From contig SHNG01000109.1 in assembly GCA_004295005.1 (NCBI GenBank), forward strand, positions 2,254 through 62,599: a stretch of DNA of 60,346 nt, in the 5' to 3' direction. This DNA comes from Gammaproteobacteria bacterium. GTDB taxonomy: Bacteria > Pseudomonadota > Gammaproteobacteria > Xanthomonadales > Rhodanobacteraceae. The number at the start of each line of letters is the position of its first letter. Within the stretch, counting starts at the first letter, position 1. The translations under genes and the position numbers were made by a program. The notes beneath the pieces were generated by a model. That model was given only the letters and a program-made list of their open reading frames with translations, had not been told where the DNA came from and made no database searches. Shown one piece after another: positions 17,338 to 24,168 of this stretch.

Positions 17338-19851
17338 TTGAGCGGAATCCTGATCGTCGAGCGCTCGACCACCTTGAACCATCTGCTGCGGCGCACGCTG
17401 GCGGCGGCGGAGCTACCCGTGCGCGCCGAGATCGGCAACTACCTGGAAGCCTGCGATCACCTGCGTCGCCTGGGCAATCCGGCGTCCAATGCCTTGCCGT
17501 ATTCCCTCGCCGTGATCGGAGCACCGGCACGCATGACGCGCGAGTTCCGCGCCCTGCTCGAATACACCCGCGATGCCGCCGATGCGCCGGCGACCTTGCT
17601 CATGGCGCACGAGGAAACCGCGGAAATCCGCGCCTGGAATGCAGCAACCCTGCGCGGCCAGGTGCTGCTGTGGTCGCAATTCAGCCGCATTCCAGCCAGC
17701 GTGCGCGAACTGGCACCGGAGGAAATCGGCCTCGATGCCGCGCCCGCCGATGCCACCGATCGCATCCGCATCCTGTTCGTCGATGACTCCAAGAGCGTAT
17801 GCCAGGCCTACAGTGACATGCTGGAACGCCAGGGCTATCGGGTGGATGTCGCCGCTTCCATTGAAGAAGCCGAAAAGCTGGTTGAATCCTGCGACTACGA
17901 CATGGCCATCGTCGACTACTTCCTGCCGGACGGCAGTGGTGACGAGTTGTGCCGCCGCCTGTGCCAGCGCGTTCCGGCGCCGCTGGTGGCGATCATCACC
18001 GGCACCTATCGCGAGGACATCATCCGCCGTTGCCTGCAAGCCGGGGCCAGCGAATGCATGTTCAAGAACGAGGCCCGCGACCTGTTTCTGACCCGCGTGC
18101 GCACCCTGGCCCGAACCATCGAGATGCGCAAGACGGCGGATCTCGGCCGCGAACAGCTCGACGGCATCCTCGGTTCGGTCGGTGATGGCGTGCTCGGGGT
18201 GGATGGCGAAGGGCGCATCAGCTTCATCAATCCCACCGGCTTGCGCATGCTCGGCTACGCCGATGAAGACGATCTCCTCGGCCTGCTGGCGCAGGCCACC
18301 GTGCATCCGCAGGAAAACCCGCGCAGTTCACCGCTGGTGCGCGCCTATCGTGACGGCATCCCCATGCATCGCGTGGAAACCATGTTCCGTCGTCGAGATG
18401 GCAGCGGGGTGCCGGTCGAGTACGCGGTGTTGCCGCTGTCCTCGCATCGCCAGGCGCAAGGCGCGGTCGTGGTGTTCCGCGATATCGCCGAGCGTCGCAC
18501 CGCCGAGCGCCTGCGTTGGGAACTCAGCCACGACCCGCTGACCGGTTTGCCGAACACCCGCCACCTGCGCCAACGCCTGATTGCCGAGCTGACCCGCCTG
18601 CGCGAACGCGGAGGTTACTCGGCGCTGCTGCATGTCGAGCTGGATCGCGAGGAGGATCAGGATCCGCCGCGCGGCGATGAATTGTTGCGCACGGTGGCGC
18701 ATGCGCTGGCCCACCGCTTGCGTGAAGGTGACGTGCTTGCACGCGGCGAGGGCGATGCCTTCCTGTTGCTGCTGACCCAGGTGCAGGTCGACAACATCGA
18801 TGTGCTGCGCAGCAGCTTCCAGCAATTGCTGGACGGGCGCGAGTACACGGTCGGTGGCAATTCGCGCACGGTCAAGGCGCGTATTGGCGCGGAACTGCTG
18901 ACGCCGGGCGCGCTGACTGCGGACGAAGTGCTGGCACGTGCGCGTGCGACTGCGCGCGGCAACAATCCGGTCGCAGCGGACCACCTCGACGAAGCAGGCG
19001 AACCGACGCCGGTAATGCCGGTGAACAATCCCAGCGAGCGCTTGCGCCTGGCCCTGGAGCAGGCGCGCTTCGTCATGCTGGTACAACCCGTGGTGGCGTT
19101 GGCCAACCTGCCGGCGGATGCAACTCCGGTGGCCGAGGATTTCGGCTGGCAATTCGACCAGCTACAACACGACCCCTTGTTTGCCGTGCAACTGCGCATG
19201 GTCGGCAAGGATGGCCAGTTGATCCAGCCGCGCGCCTTCATTCCACTGGCCGAGCGCGTCGGCATGGTTCAGCGCATCGATCTGTGGGTGATCCACGGCC
19301 TGCTCAATCACCTGGCCACCAGCGGGGCTGCGCGAGCGCGCGTTGGGCTGATTGCGCGGCTGTCCCCGGCCACCGTGGCCGACCCCGAGGTGCTTGCGGA
19401 AATCGAGAAGGCCATCGTGGACACCGGCGTCGCCGCGTCCTGCCTGCTGTTCGAGATCAACGACAGCCCCGAGCTTTCCAACCTGCCCGCCGCCCTTCAC
19501 TTCATTGCCCGACTGCGTGCGATGGGCTGCCGCTTCATCATCAACGGCTCGGATGCCGAAGCGGGCCTCTTGCCTTTCCTGCATGCGCAGCACCAACCCG
19601 GCAACATGGTGCGCGTGGATAGAAGCATCGTGCAGGACATCGTCAACGACGAGCGCAACCTGGACAAGATCACCGCCATCGCCCAACTTGCCGCCTCCTT
19701 GCAGATGCGCGTGGTGGCAGGTGAGGTCGACAACGATGCCACCCTGCTTGCCTTGCGCGGCGCGGGCGTCGATTACCTGCAGGGCAACCGCCTGGGTCAG
19801 GCACGCCTGATCAAGCGCGTCGACTTCTCCGTGCTGCGCACGCAGCCTTGA
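17338..19851 (+). CDS. FimX-like REC-PAS-GGDEF-EAL protein with degenerate enzymatic domains
   Basis: A probable c-di-GMP receptor or scaffold of about 837 residues. An N-terminal receiver-like region (1-120) begins SGILIVERS and lacks clear acidic residues. A canonical receiver follows (about 142-260), with DD at 149-150, phospho-acceptor D193 (IVDYFLP) and K243. PAS is at about 275-390. A GGDEF-like domain (about 400-560) has GEGDAF at 470-475 instead of GGDEF. The EAL-like domain (about 580-830) has lost EAL (FAVQLRM at that place) and the DDFGTG loop, so neither synthesis nor hydrolysis is expected. The domain order matches Pseudomonas FimX, which acts in type IV pilus motility. I chose the TTG start at 17338 because GAGG lies 7 nt upstream; there is no suitable ATG. 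Confidence 0.85.
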   Translation: MSGILIVERSTTLNHLLRRTLAAAELPVRAEIGNYLEACDHLRRLGNPASNALPYSLAVIGAPARMTREFRALLEYTRDAADAPATLLMAHEETAEIRAWNAATLRGQVLLWSQFSRIPASVRELAPEEIGLDAAPADATDRIRILFVDDSKSVCQAYSDMLERQGYRVDVAASIEEAEKLVESCDYDMAIVDYFLPDGSGDELCRRLCQRVPAPLVAIITGTYREDIIRRCLQAGASECMFKNEARDLFLTRVRTLARTIEMRKTADLGREQLDGILGSVGDGVLGVDGEGRISFINPTGLRMLGYADEDDLLGLLAQATVHPQENPRSSPLVRAYRDGIPMHRVETMFRRRDGSGVPVEYAVLPLSSHRQAQGAVVVFRDIAERRTAERLRWELSHDPLTGLPNTRHLRQRLIAELTRLRERGGYSALLHVELDREEDQDPPRGDELLRTVAHALAHRLREGDVLARGEGDAFLLLLTQVQVDNIDVLRSSFQQLLDGREYTVGGNSRTVKARIGAELLTPGALTADEVLARARATARGNNPVAADHLDEAGEPTPVMPVNNPSERLRLALEQARFVMLVQPVVALANLPADATPVAEDFGWQFDQLQHDPLFAVQLRMVGKDGQLIQPRAFIPLAERVGMVQRIDLWVIHGLLNHLATSGAARARVGLIARLSPATVADPEVLAEIEKAIVDTGVAASCLLFEINDSPELSNLPAALHFIARLRAMGCRFIINGSDAEAGLLPFLHAQHQPGNMVRVDRSIVQDIVNDERNLDKITAIAQLAASLQMRVVAGEVDNDATLLALRGAGVDYLQGNRLGQARLIKRVDFSVLRTQP

Positions 19852-20022
19852 GCACACCTGCTCGCGGCTGATCGTCGATCACGCCTCCCTCGACGCGCGC
19901 GATCCAATGCATCCACGTTCGCGGGAAATCACGCCGCCGCGTTCAGGATTTTCCGCGCGCACAACCCGACAAAATCCACATGATTTCTTGCAGGATTACG
20001 GCTTGACGCAAAGTGCACGGCT

Positions 20023-20073
20023 GGTCGAACATTCTTGCTGCGCCCCGTTGTTGGGGTCTACGTTTAGTTAGGC
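20023..20073 (+). other. Cassette-boundary (attC-like) element, copy 1
   Basis: The stretch GCTGGTCGAACATTC at about 20023-20037 matches GCTGGCCAGAACATTC inside the element after the next gene. It is followed by a CCCC-GTTGTT-GGGG hairpin and ends in GTTAGGC (20067-20073), which fits the integron core-site consensus GTTRRRY. The next gene begins 21 nt downstream, a spacing common for integron cassettes. The left simple site is degenerate (GTCGAAC). This reading is inference from motif and context. Confidence 0.4.
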
Positions 20074-20094
20074 GGCAAGGGAGAGATCATCGCC

Positions 20095-20931
20095 ATGGAT
20101 CCATACAAGTTCGAAATGAAGGGACGCGCGTTCGACGGGAGCGACCGGTTGGACAAAGTCGCGGCAGGCCTCACTGCACTCCAGCACGTTTTTGATGGTC
20201 AGTTCCGGGCGCTGACGGATAAGAAGCGCCTTTCTGATCAAGATCGCCGCCTTCTTCAAGTTCGCATTGAGCGCTACGAGGATGGCTCGTTCATAGCGAT
20301 CCTCGGATCTATCTACACCGGCGTGCAGACAGTTTTGCCCTTCCTCCAAGGCACGCCTAACGTATGGGAGGCAACCAAGAACGCCTTTGACTTTCTAGTG
20401 GCAATCTTCCAGGCGGCGCACAGAGGCGAATCGGTGGCCGTTTCCCAGAATGGCGACGGAAATACTGTGGTAATCGCGGGTGACTCCCATCAAGTGTTTA
20501 ATGGTCCGGTCTACCAGATTGGCACGCAGATCATCGGCGCTGTGCGCGAGTTCGATGAGCTGCTTGAGGGAGATGAGGTTCAAGCGGTAGCGCTAAAAGG
20601 CCCAGACGAGACGCCAGTGCTGGAGCTTACTTCGGACACGAAGGGACTTTTTCTGCCTCCCACGCGCGTAGACGAAACACCTGTAAAGCTTTCGTGCGAC
20701 ATCTACGACTTCAATAAGTATGAGAATGTCGGCAAGGCACGCGTTCCCGTGGACCAGGCTATCCCGCCTGGAAACTACCGATTCAAGAATGTCGGTGATC
20801 AAGCTGTAGAGGATTTCATTCTTTCTATGACCGAGGCTCAGGTGTCGCTCCTTTGCCTAATCAAATACCAGCACGACCCGCTTTCTGAAAACAAGATAGC
20901 GGAAATTCTAGTGATGGGAATTGCCGCCTAA
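20095..20931 (+). CDS. Hypothetical protein, cassette-associated
   Basis: A 278-residue soluble protein I do not recognise. AAGGGAGAG about 9 nt upstream supports the start. The N-terminal 100 residues look alpha/beta (FDGSDRLDKVAAGLTALQHV, RIERYEDGSFIAIL), with one weakly hydrophobic stretch (AILGSIYTGVQTVLPFL). A central segment rich in Gly, Asn and Val (SQNGDGNTVVIAGDS) precedes a beta-rich C-terminal half. Composition is clearly more A/T-rich and uses rarer codons than neighbouring genes, a sign of transfer. Its stop codon TAA lies inside GCCTAAC, the left simple-site pattern of an attC. Neighbours are a toxin-antitoxin pair and cassette-like repeats, so an accessory or defence role is possible, but nothing shows it directly. 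Confidence 0.7.
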   Translation: MDPYKFEMKGRAFDGSDRLDKVAAGLTALQHVFDGQFRALTDKKRLSDQDRRLLQVRIERYEDGSFIAILGSIYTGVQTVLPFLQGTPNVWEATKNAFDFLVAIFQAAHRGESVAVSQNGDGNTVVIAGDSHQVFNGPVYQIGTQIIGAVREFDELLEGDEVQAVALKGPDETPVLELTSDTKGLFLPPTRVDETPVKLSCDIYDFNKYENVGKARVPVDQAIPPGNYRFKNVGDQAVEDFILSMTEAQVSLLCLIKYQHDPLSENKIAEILVMGIAA

Positions 20932-21032
20932 CAATTCCGCAAGAGACTTGCCGTCAACCAGGACGGGTGATGTCGCTGGCCAGAACATTCGGGCGTCTGC
21001 TGGCTGTTGCATGGTTTCTTTGTTGCGTGCCG
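20926..21032 (+). other. Cassette-boundary (attC-like) element, copy 2
   Basis: Begins GCCTAACAATTCCGCAAG at 20926, which fits the RYYYAAC simple site followed by the AATTC-NNN-CAAG spacer seen in many attC sites. The opposite core site would be ATTCGGGC near 20988, a degenerate form of GTTRRRY. The ends can pair partially (GAC/GTC and GCC/GGGC stems). From about 20942 it aligns over roughly 90 bp with the element at 21727-21817, with most positions identical. No integrase gene is nearby, so this would be an orphan or decayed cassette array. Confidence 0.45.
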
Positions 21033-21171
21033 CGCCGACGGTGCGTCGGATGGTGCACCCAACCATGAGCGCCAAGTCATTCGCTGCTGCGGCTCTGGCT
21101 CATTTCAATCCGGGATCAAGGTCTCGACGGAGGCCGGCGCCTGGCTCTGCGGAAGTCGTACTGCCTGGACC

Positions 21172-21211
21172 TTGCAAAAGCATCGATCATCCATACAATG
21201 TAATGATGATC
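21172..21211 (+). promoter_or_regulatory. Promoter and candidate operator of brnTA
   Basis: TTGCAA (21172-21177) and TACAAT (21194-21199) are 16 bp apart and resemble -35 and -10 boxes. Perfect inverted repeats GATCATC (21185-21191) and GATGATC (21205-21211) flank the -10 box, a likely BrnA autoregulatory site. The predicted transcription start falls at the two tandem ATG codons, so the mRNA may be nearly leaderless. Confidence 0.5.
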
Positions 21212-21484
21212 AAGTTTAACTGGGATCCAGCCAAGGCCACTTCGAATCTCAAGAAGCATGGCGTTTCCTTCGAGGAAGCCCAGTCCGTTTTCTATGACGA
21301 GTTCGCTATCCAGTTCTACGATGAGCCGCACTCCTCGAACGAAGAGCGCTTTCTGATGCTAGGCATGAGCAGCGGCGCACACCTTCTTCTTGTCTGCCAC
21401 TGCGAGCGCGACGGCGGTGGCGTCATTCGCATCATTTCAGCGCGCAAAGCCACGAAGCAAGAAAGCTCCTATTACAGTCAGTGA
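21203..21484 (+). CDS. brnT: BrnT family toxin
   Basis: A 93-residue RelE-like ribonuclease toxin of a type II toxin-antitoxin system; BrnT proteins cleave RNA and stop growth until bound by BrnA. Family features: FNWDPAKATSNLKKHGVSFE at the N-terminus, then AQSVF, an RFLMLGMSSG strand, and the C-terminal IRIISARKATKQE with catalytic-type Arg and Lys residues. Two tandem ATG codons (21203, 21206) are possible starts. It overlaps a GTG alternative start of the antitoxin gene. A toxin-antitoxin pair in a cassette-like setting is typical of chromosomal integron arrays, where such pairs stabilise the array. Confidence 0.9.
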   Translation: MMIKFNWDPAKATSNLKKHGVSFEEAQSVFYDEFAIQFYDEPHSSNEERFLMLGMSSGAHLLLVCHCERDGGGVIRIISARKATKQESSYYSQ

Positions 21485-21489
21485 CCGCC

Positions 21490-21717
21490 ATGAAAGCCGA
21501 ATACGATCTCTCCAAGATGAGATCCCGCCGCAACCCGTATGCGGGCAAACTCAAGAAACCAGTGTCAATGCGCCTCTCAGAGGACGTCGTGGACTACTTC
21601 AAAGGCATGGCCAATGAGGCGGGAGTGCCGTATCAAAGCCTGATCAACCTGTATCTGCGTGACTGCGTCATGAATCACCGCAAGGTTCAGATTGAATGGC
21701 CGAGCAGCAAGACCTGA
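21490..21717 (+). CDS. brnA: BrnA-type ribbon-helix-helix antitoxin
   Basis: A 75-residue antitoxin partner of the preceding BrnT toxin. The N-terminal part (YDLSKMRSRRNPYAGKLKK) would wrap the toxin. The C-terminal PVSMRLSEDVVDYFKGMA segment and following helices form a ribbon-helix-helix (CopG-like) DNA-binding domain that normally represses its own promoter; a matching inverted repeat lies upstream of brnT. The ATG at 21490 is used here; GTG at 21481 overlaps the brnT stop codon and would couple translation. Confidence 0.85.
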   Translation: MKAEYDLSKMRSRRNPYAGKLKKPVSMRLSEDVVDYFKGMANEAGVPYQSLINLYLRDCVMNHRKVQIEWPSSKT

Positions 21718-21726
21718 CATTTCCAG

Positions 21727-21817
21727 AGCGACTTCCCGTCAACCCGGCGCGAGTGATGTCGCTGGGCTGAGCGTTGGTGCGTCTGCTGGCCGTTGAATGG
21801 TTCCTGTGTTGCATCCA
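21727..21817 (+). other. Cassette-boundary (attC-like) element, copy 3
   Basis: About 90 bp (AGCGACTTCCCGTCAACCCG onward, through GTGATGTCGCTGGGCTGAGC) that aligns with 20942-21032 over its whole length. It lies between brnA and the small membrane protein gene, the same relative position as the earlier copy. GCGTTGGTGC at about 21770-21779 looks like a degenerate GTTRRRY core site. The left simple site is not preserved. Confidence 0.4.
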
Positions 21818-21848
21818 TTCTTGGCATCTGCCCGCATTTGGTTAGTCG

Positions 21849-22118
21849 ATGAAAATCCCCAACGCAAAGCCGTACCGTTTCTCTCTATTCATCGCGGGCT
21901 TGGTGTCGATTCTTGGTGCATTGACCACCCTGGCTTCTCTGTTCTTGATGCTGATGTACGCTGCGCCTGCAAATGAGATTCAGGCGGCAATTTTTCAGGG
22001 TGCGAGCACTCGCCTTCTGCCCTTGGCGGTCTTGGGATTGTTGATGCTTGCGTTCGGGCTCTTGTGCCGCGCCGTGTTTCATATTGCCCTATTCGTGCGC
22101 AATCGCGACTCTGGCTAG
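21849..22118 (+). CDS. Small two-TM membrane protein
   Basis: An 89-residue protein with two strong hydrophobic segments (about 13-38, SLFIAGLVSILGALTTLASL, and about 54-80, LLPLAVLGLLMLAFGLLCRA) and short charged ends. I do not recognise a family. No clear Shine-Dalgarno is visible; the ATG follows GGTTAGTC, a near match to an integron core site. Placement right after a cassette-boundary repeat suggests it is the third gene of the decayed cassette array. It could also be non-functional. Confidence 0.5.
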   Translation: MKIPNAKPYRFSLFIAGLVSILGALTTLASLFLMLMYAAPANEIQAAIFQGASTRLLPLAVLGLLMLAFGLLCRAVFHIALFVRNRDSG

Positions 22119-22168
22119 CCCTTGCCCTGTATCAACCGCAGGTCCGCATATCGCTTCGCGATTCCGGG

Positions 22169-22200
22169 ATGACGAGCAAAATCAGAATTTCCCCAGGGAA
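22169..22200. repeat. Dispersed repeat, copy 2
   Basis: Near-copy of the sequence at 254-285 (ATGACGAGCAAAATCAG, then a C-run and AGGG). It lies just before the long inverted repeat at 22218 and is intergenic in both places. Confidence 0.45.
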
Positions 22201-22217
22201 GGTCTGAACAGGTATTG

Positions 22218-22274
22218 TCGCGAGCAAGCTCGCTCCCACCGTTGCTTGATTTGTGGGAGCGAGCTTGCTCGCGA
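22218..22274. terminator. Perfect 22-bp inverted repeat between convergent genes
   Basis: Two perfectly complementary 22-nt arms (22218-22239, beginning TCGCGAGCAAGCTCGC, and 22253-22274, beginning GTGGGAGCGAGCTTGC) enclose a 13-nt loop. Imperfect outer arms (TCTGAACAGGTA and TACTTGTTCAGA) extend the dyad. It lies between the small membrane protein gene and the oppositely oriented patatin gene, so it could stop transcription from both sides. There is no T-run, and the core matches the REP-like cluster at 3539-3670, so it may primarily be a REP-family element. Confidence 0.6.
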
Positions 22275-22311
22275 CGAATGAGTTCCGTACTTGTTCAGAG
22301 TTTCCCGAGTG

Positions 22312-24072
22312 TCACACCCGCAGCGGCACCTGCTCGTGCAGGCGGTCACGCTGGCCGCCGATGACGCGCAGCGCGTAGTGGTATCCAACCTCCACTGCGC
22401 GTTCGTATGACTTCCAGTCGAGCAGGCCGATATCGGTCACCGGTGGCTTCAACAAGAGTTTGGCCAGGTGATGACGGTCCGCGCTGGCAATTTCCGCGTT
22501 GACCATGCCGGATCGAATCAGGATATCGAAGATGCCGGGGCGCGCGTGGCGCTTGAAGTCGAACATCAGTTTCCACCACGGTGGCGTGTAGTACTCCTCC
22601 AGCGTGGTGCGCAGGGCATCGTCGGCGCCGATATCCACGGCGGCAATGTCGCCGGGCTGCTGCGCGTGCATGATGTCGGTCGGCAGGTTGTTCATCACCG
22701 CACCATCCACATACACCTGGCCGTGGTGGCAGACCGGCGGCAACACTCCGGGAATGGCGCAACTGGCACGCAGCCACAGCCACAGGGGACCATCGCGATG
22801 GGTGACCAACTGGCCTGAGCTCAGGTTCGAGGAGCAACAGAAATACGGCAGTGGAAGATCGGTGATGTCGCGCGCACCGAACTGCTCGCGCAGCAACAGG
22901 GCCACGCGCCGGCCACGGGTCAGGGCCACCATCGGCAAGGTGTGGTCGCGCAAGGGGCGACCGCTGACGAAGCTGCGGTAGTAGTTGTCGAACATTTCCT
23001 CGTCCGACCATTCCAGCGCAACCCCGGCGCCGATGATGGCGCCGATGCTGGTGCCGCCCACGCAATCGATTTCCAGGCCGGCCTCGCGCAATGCGCGCAC
23101 CACACCGATCTGGGTGAATCCGCGCGCGCCGCCGCCCGACAACACCAGGCCGAGGCTGCGACCAGTTAGCAAACGGGCCACGCGGCGAACATCCGCGGAT
23201 CCACGCACATGGTGGTGCGGAATATCCGGGGTCATCCTGAGCCAGCGCCGCGCCGCGCCGATCACCAGGTTGTTGTTGGGATGCAGGAGGATGAGATGGC
23301 GTGGACGCGACAGCGCACTCGATGCATCCGCGCAGGCACTGGCCGGCCAGGTGCCCGGTTCCTCCTGTGCGTTGGCCAGCAGCAACAGGCAATCGGCCTG
23401 ACGCACGCATTGCGCCTGCCAGTCGTCATCGGCATCGGCCAGGTAAATGACGAATCGCGAATGCACTTCCAGTTCGTTGAACCAACTGCTCAGCTTGCCC
23501 TTGGCCGTTTCCTGATCGACGAGAACGGTGTTGCCGAGGCGACCCAACATCTCGACCAGGTCCCTGGCAAAACCACGCGCGTCGACGCCCGCGTCATGGC
23601 GCAGCACGGCAAACGTGCGCAGTGCCGAATTGGCGCCTTCCGCATCCCGCGTGGACATGCGTCGCACGGCGAGGCGTGCCATGGCCAGCACGGCTTCCGG
23701 ATGGTGGGTTGCCAGCTTCTCGAAATTGCTGCGGGTCAGGCGCAGCAACTCGGAATCGCGCAGGGCGCGCACGCTCGCATTGCGCGGCATGTCGACGATC
23801 ATGCCGACTTCGCCCACGGTTTCGCCGGCCGCGACAATACCGGCCAGATGGGTTGCGCCATCGGAATCCGTGCGGAATGCACCCAGGCTGCCGCTTTTCA
23901 GTACATAGAATGCGTCGCTGGGATCGCCCTGCTCGAACAGGGAAGCGCCGCCGGGCATGGCAAACCATTGCAGGCCTTCGCCGAGCTCGGCCAGTGCCGC
24001 ATCGTCGAAATGACGAAACAGCGGCAGCGCGCGCAGGAGGTCTCGGGTTTGGCGGGAATCCTCGCTTTCCAT
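22312..24072 (-). CDS. Patatin-like phospholipase with cyclic-nucleotide-binding domain
   Basis: A 586-residue serine esterase of the NTE/PNPLA6 type. An N-terminal cNMP-binding fold (about 15-135: PGGASLFEQGD, VGEVGMIVDMPRNAS) is followed by a linker region of about 150 residues and a patatin domain (about 305-510). The domain has the oxyanion loop GGGARG (313-318), nucleophile elbow GTSIG (Ser 342) and the DGA dyad aspartate (D456). Members hydrolyse (lyso)phospholipids. A cNMP-like fold suggests ligand control, but whether cAMP binds cannot be judged. GAAGGGC lies just before the ATG at 24072. It is divergent from prlC, with 96 bp between the start codons. Confidence 0.92.
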   Translation of the reverse strand: MESEDSRQTRDLLRALPLFRHFDDAALAELGEGLQWFAMPGGASLFEQGDPSDAFYVLKSGSLGAFRTDSDGATHLAGIVAAGETVGEVGMIVDMPRNASVRALRDSELLRLTRSNFEKLATHHPEAVLAMARLAVRRMSTRDAEGANSALRTFAVLRHDAGVDARGFARDLVEMLGRLGNTVLVDQETAKGKLSSWFNELEVHSRFVIYLADADDDWQAQCVRQADCLLLLANAQEEPGTWPASACADASSALSRPRHLILLHPNNNLVIGAARRWLRMTPDIPHHHVRGSADVRRVARLLTGRSLGLVLSGGGARGFTQIGVVRALREAGLEIDCVGGTSIGAIIGAGVALEWSDEEMFDNYYRSFVSGRPLRDHTLPMVALTRGRRVALLLREQFGARDITDLPLPYFCCSSNLSSGQLVTHRDGPLWLWLRASCAIPGVLPPVCHHGQVYVDGAVMNNLPTDIMHAQQPGDIAAVDIGADDALRTTLEEYYTPPWWKLMFDFKRHARPGIFDILIRSGMVNAEIASADRHHLAKLLLKPPVTDIGLLDWKSYERAVEVGYHYALRVIGGQRDRLHEQVPLRV

Positions 24073-24168
24073 GCCCTTCGATCTTCACCAATGCGGAGCT
24101 GCGCTTGATTTTGCGCCATCCGCGCGCCAAGTTCACGGGTTGTTCCCCAACCCATACCGGATTGATGC

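Noticed and set aside
20023-22118. A complete integron
   Set aside because: No integrase gene or attI site is present; only attC-like boundaries remain, so only a decayed array is proposed.
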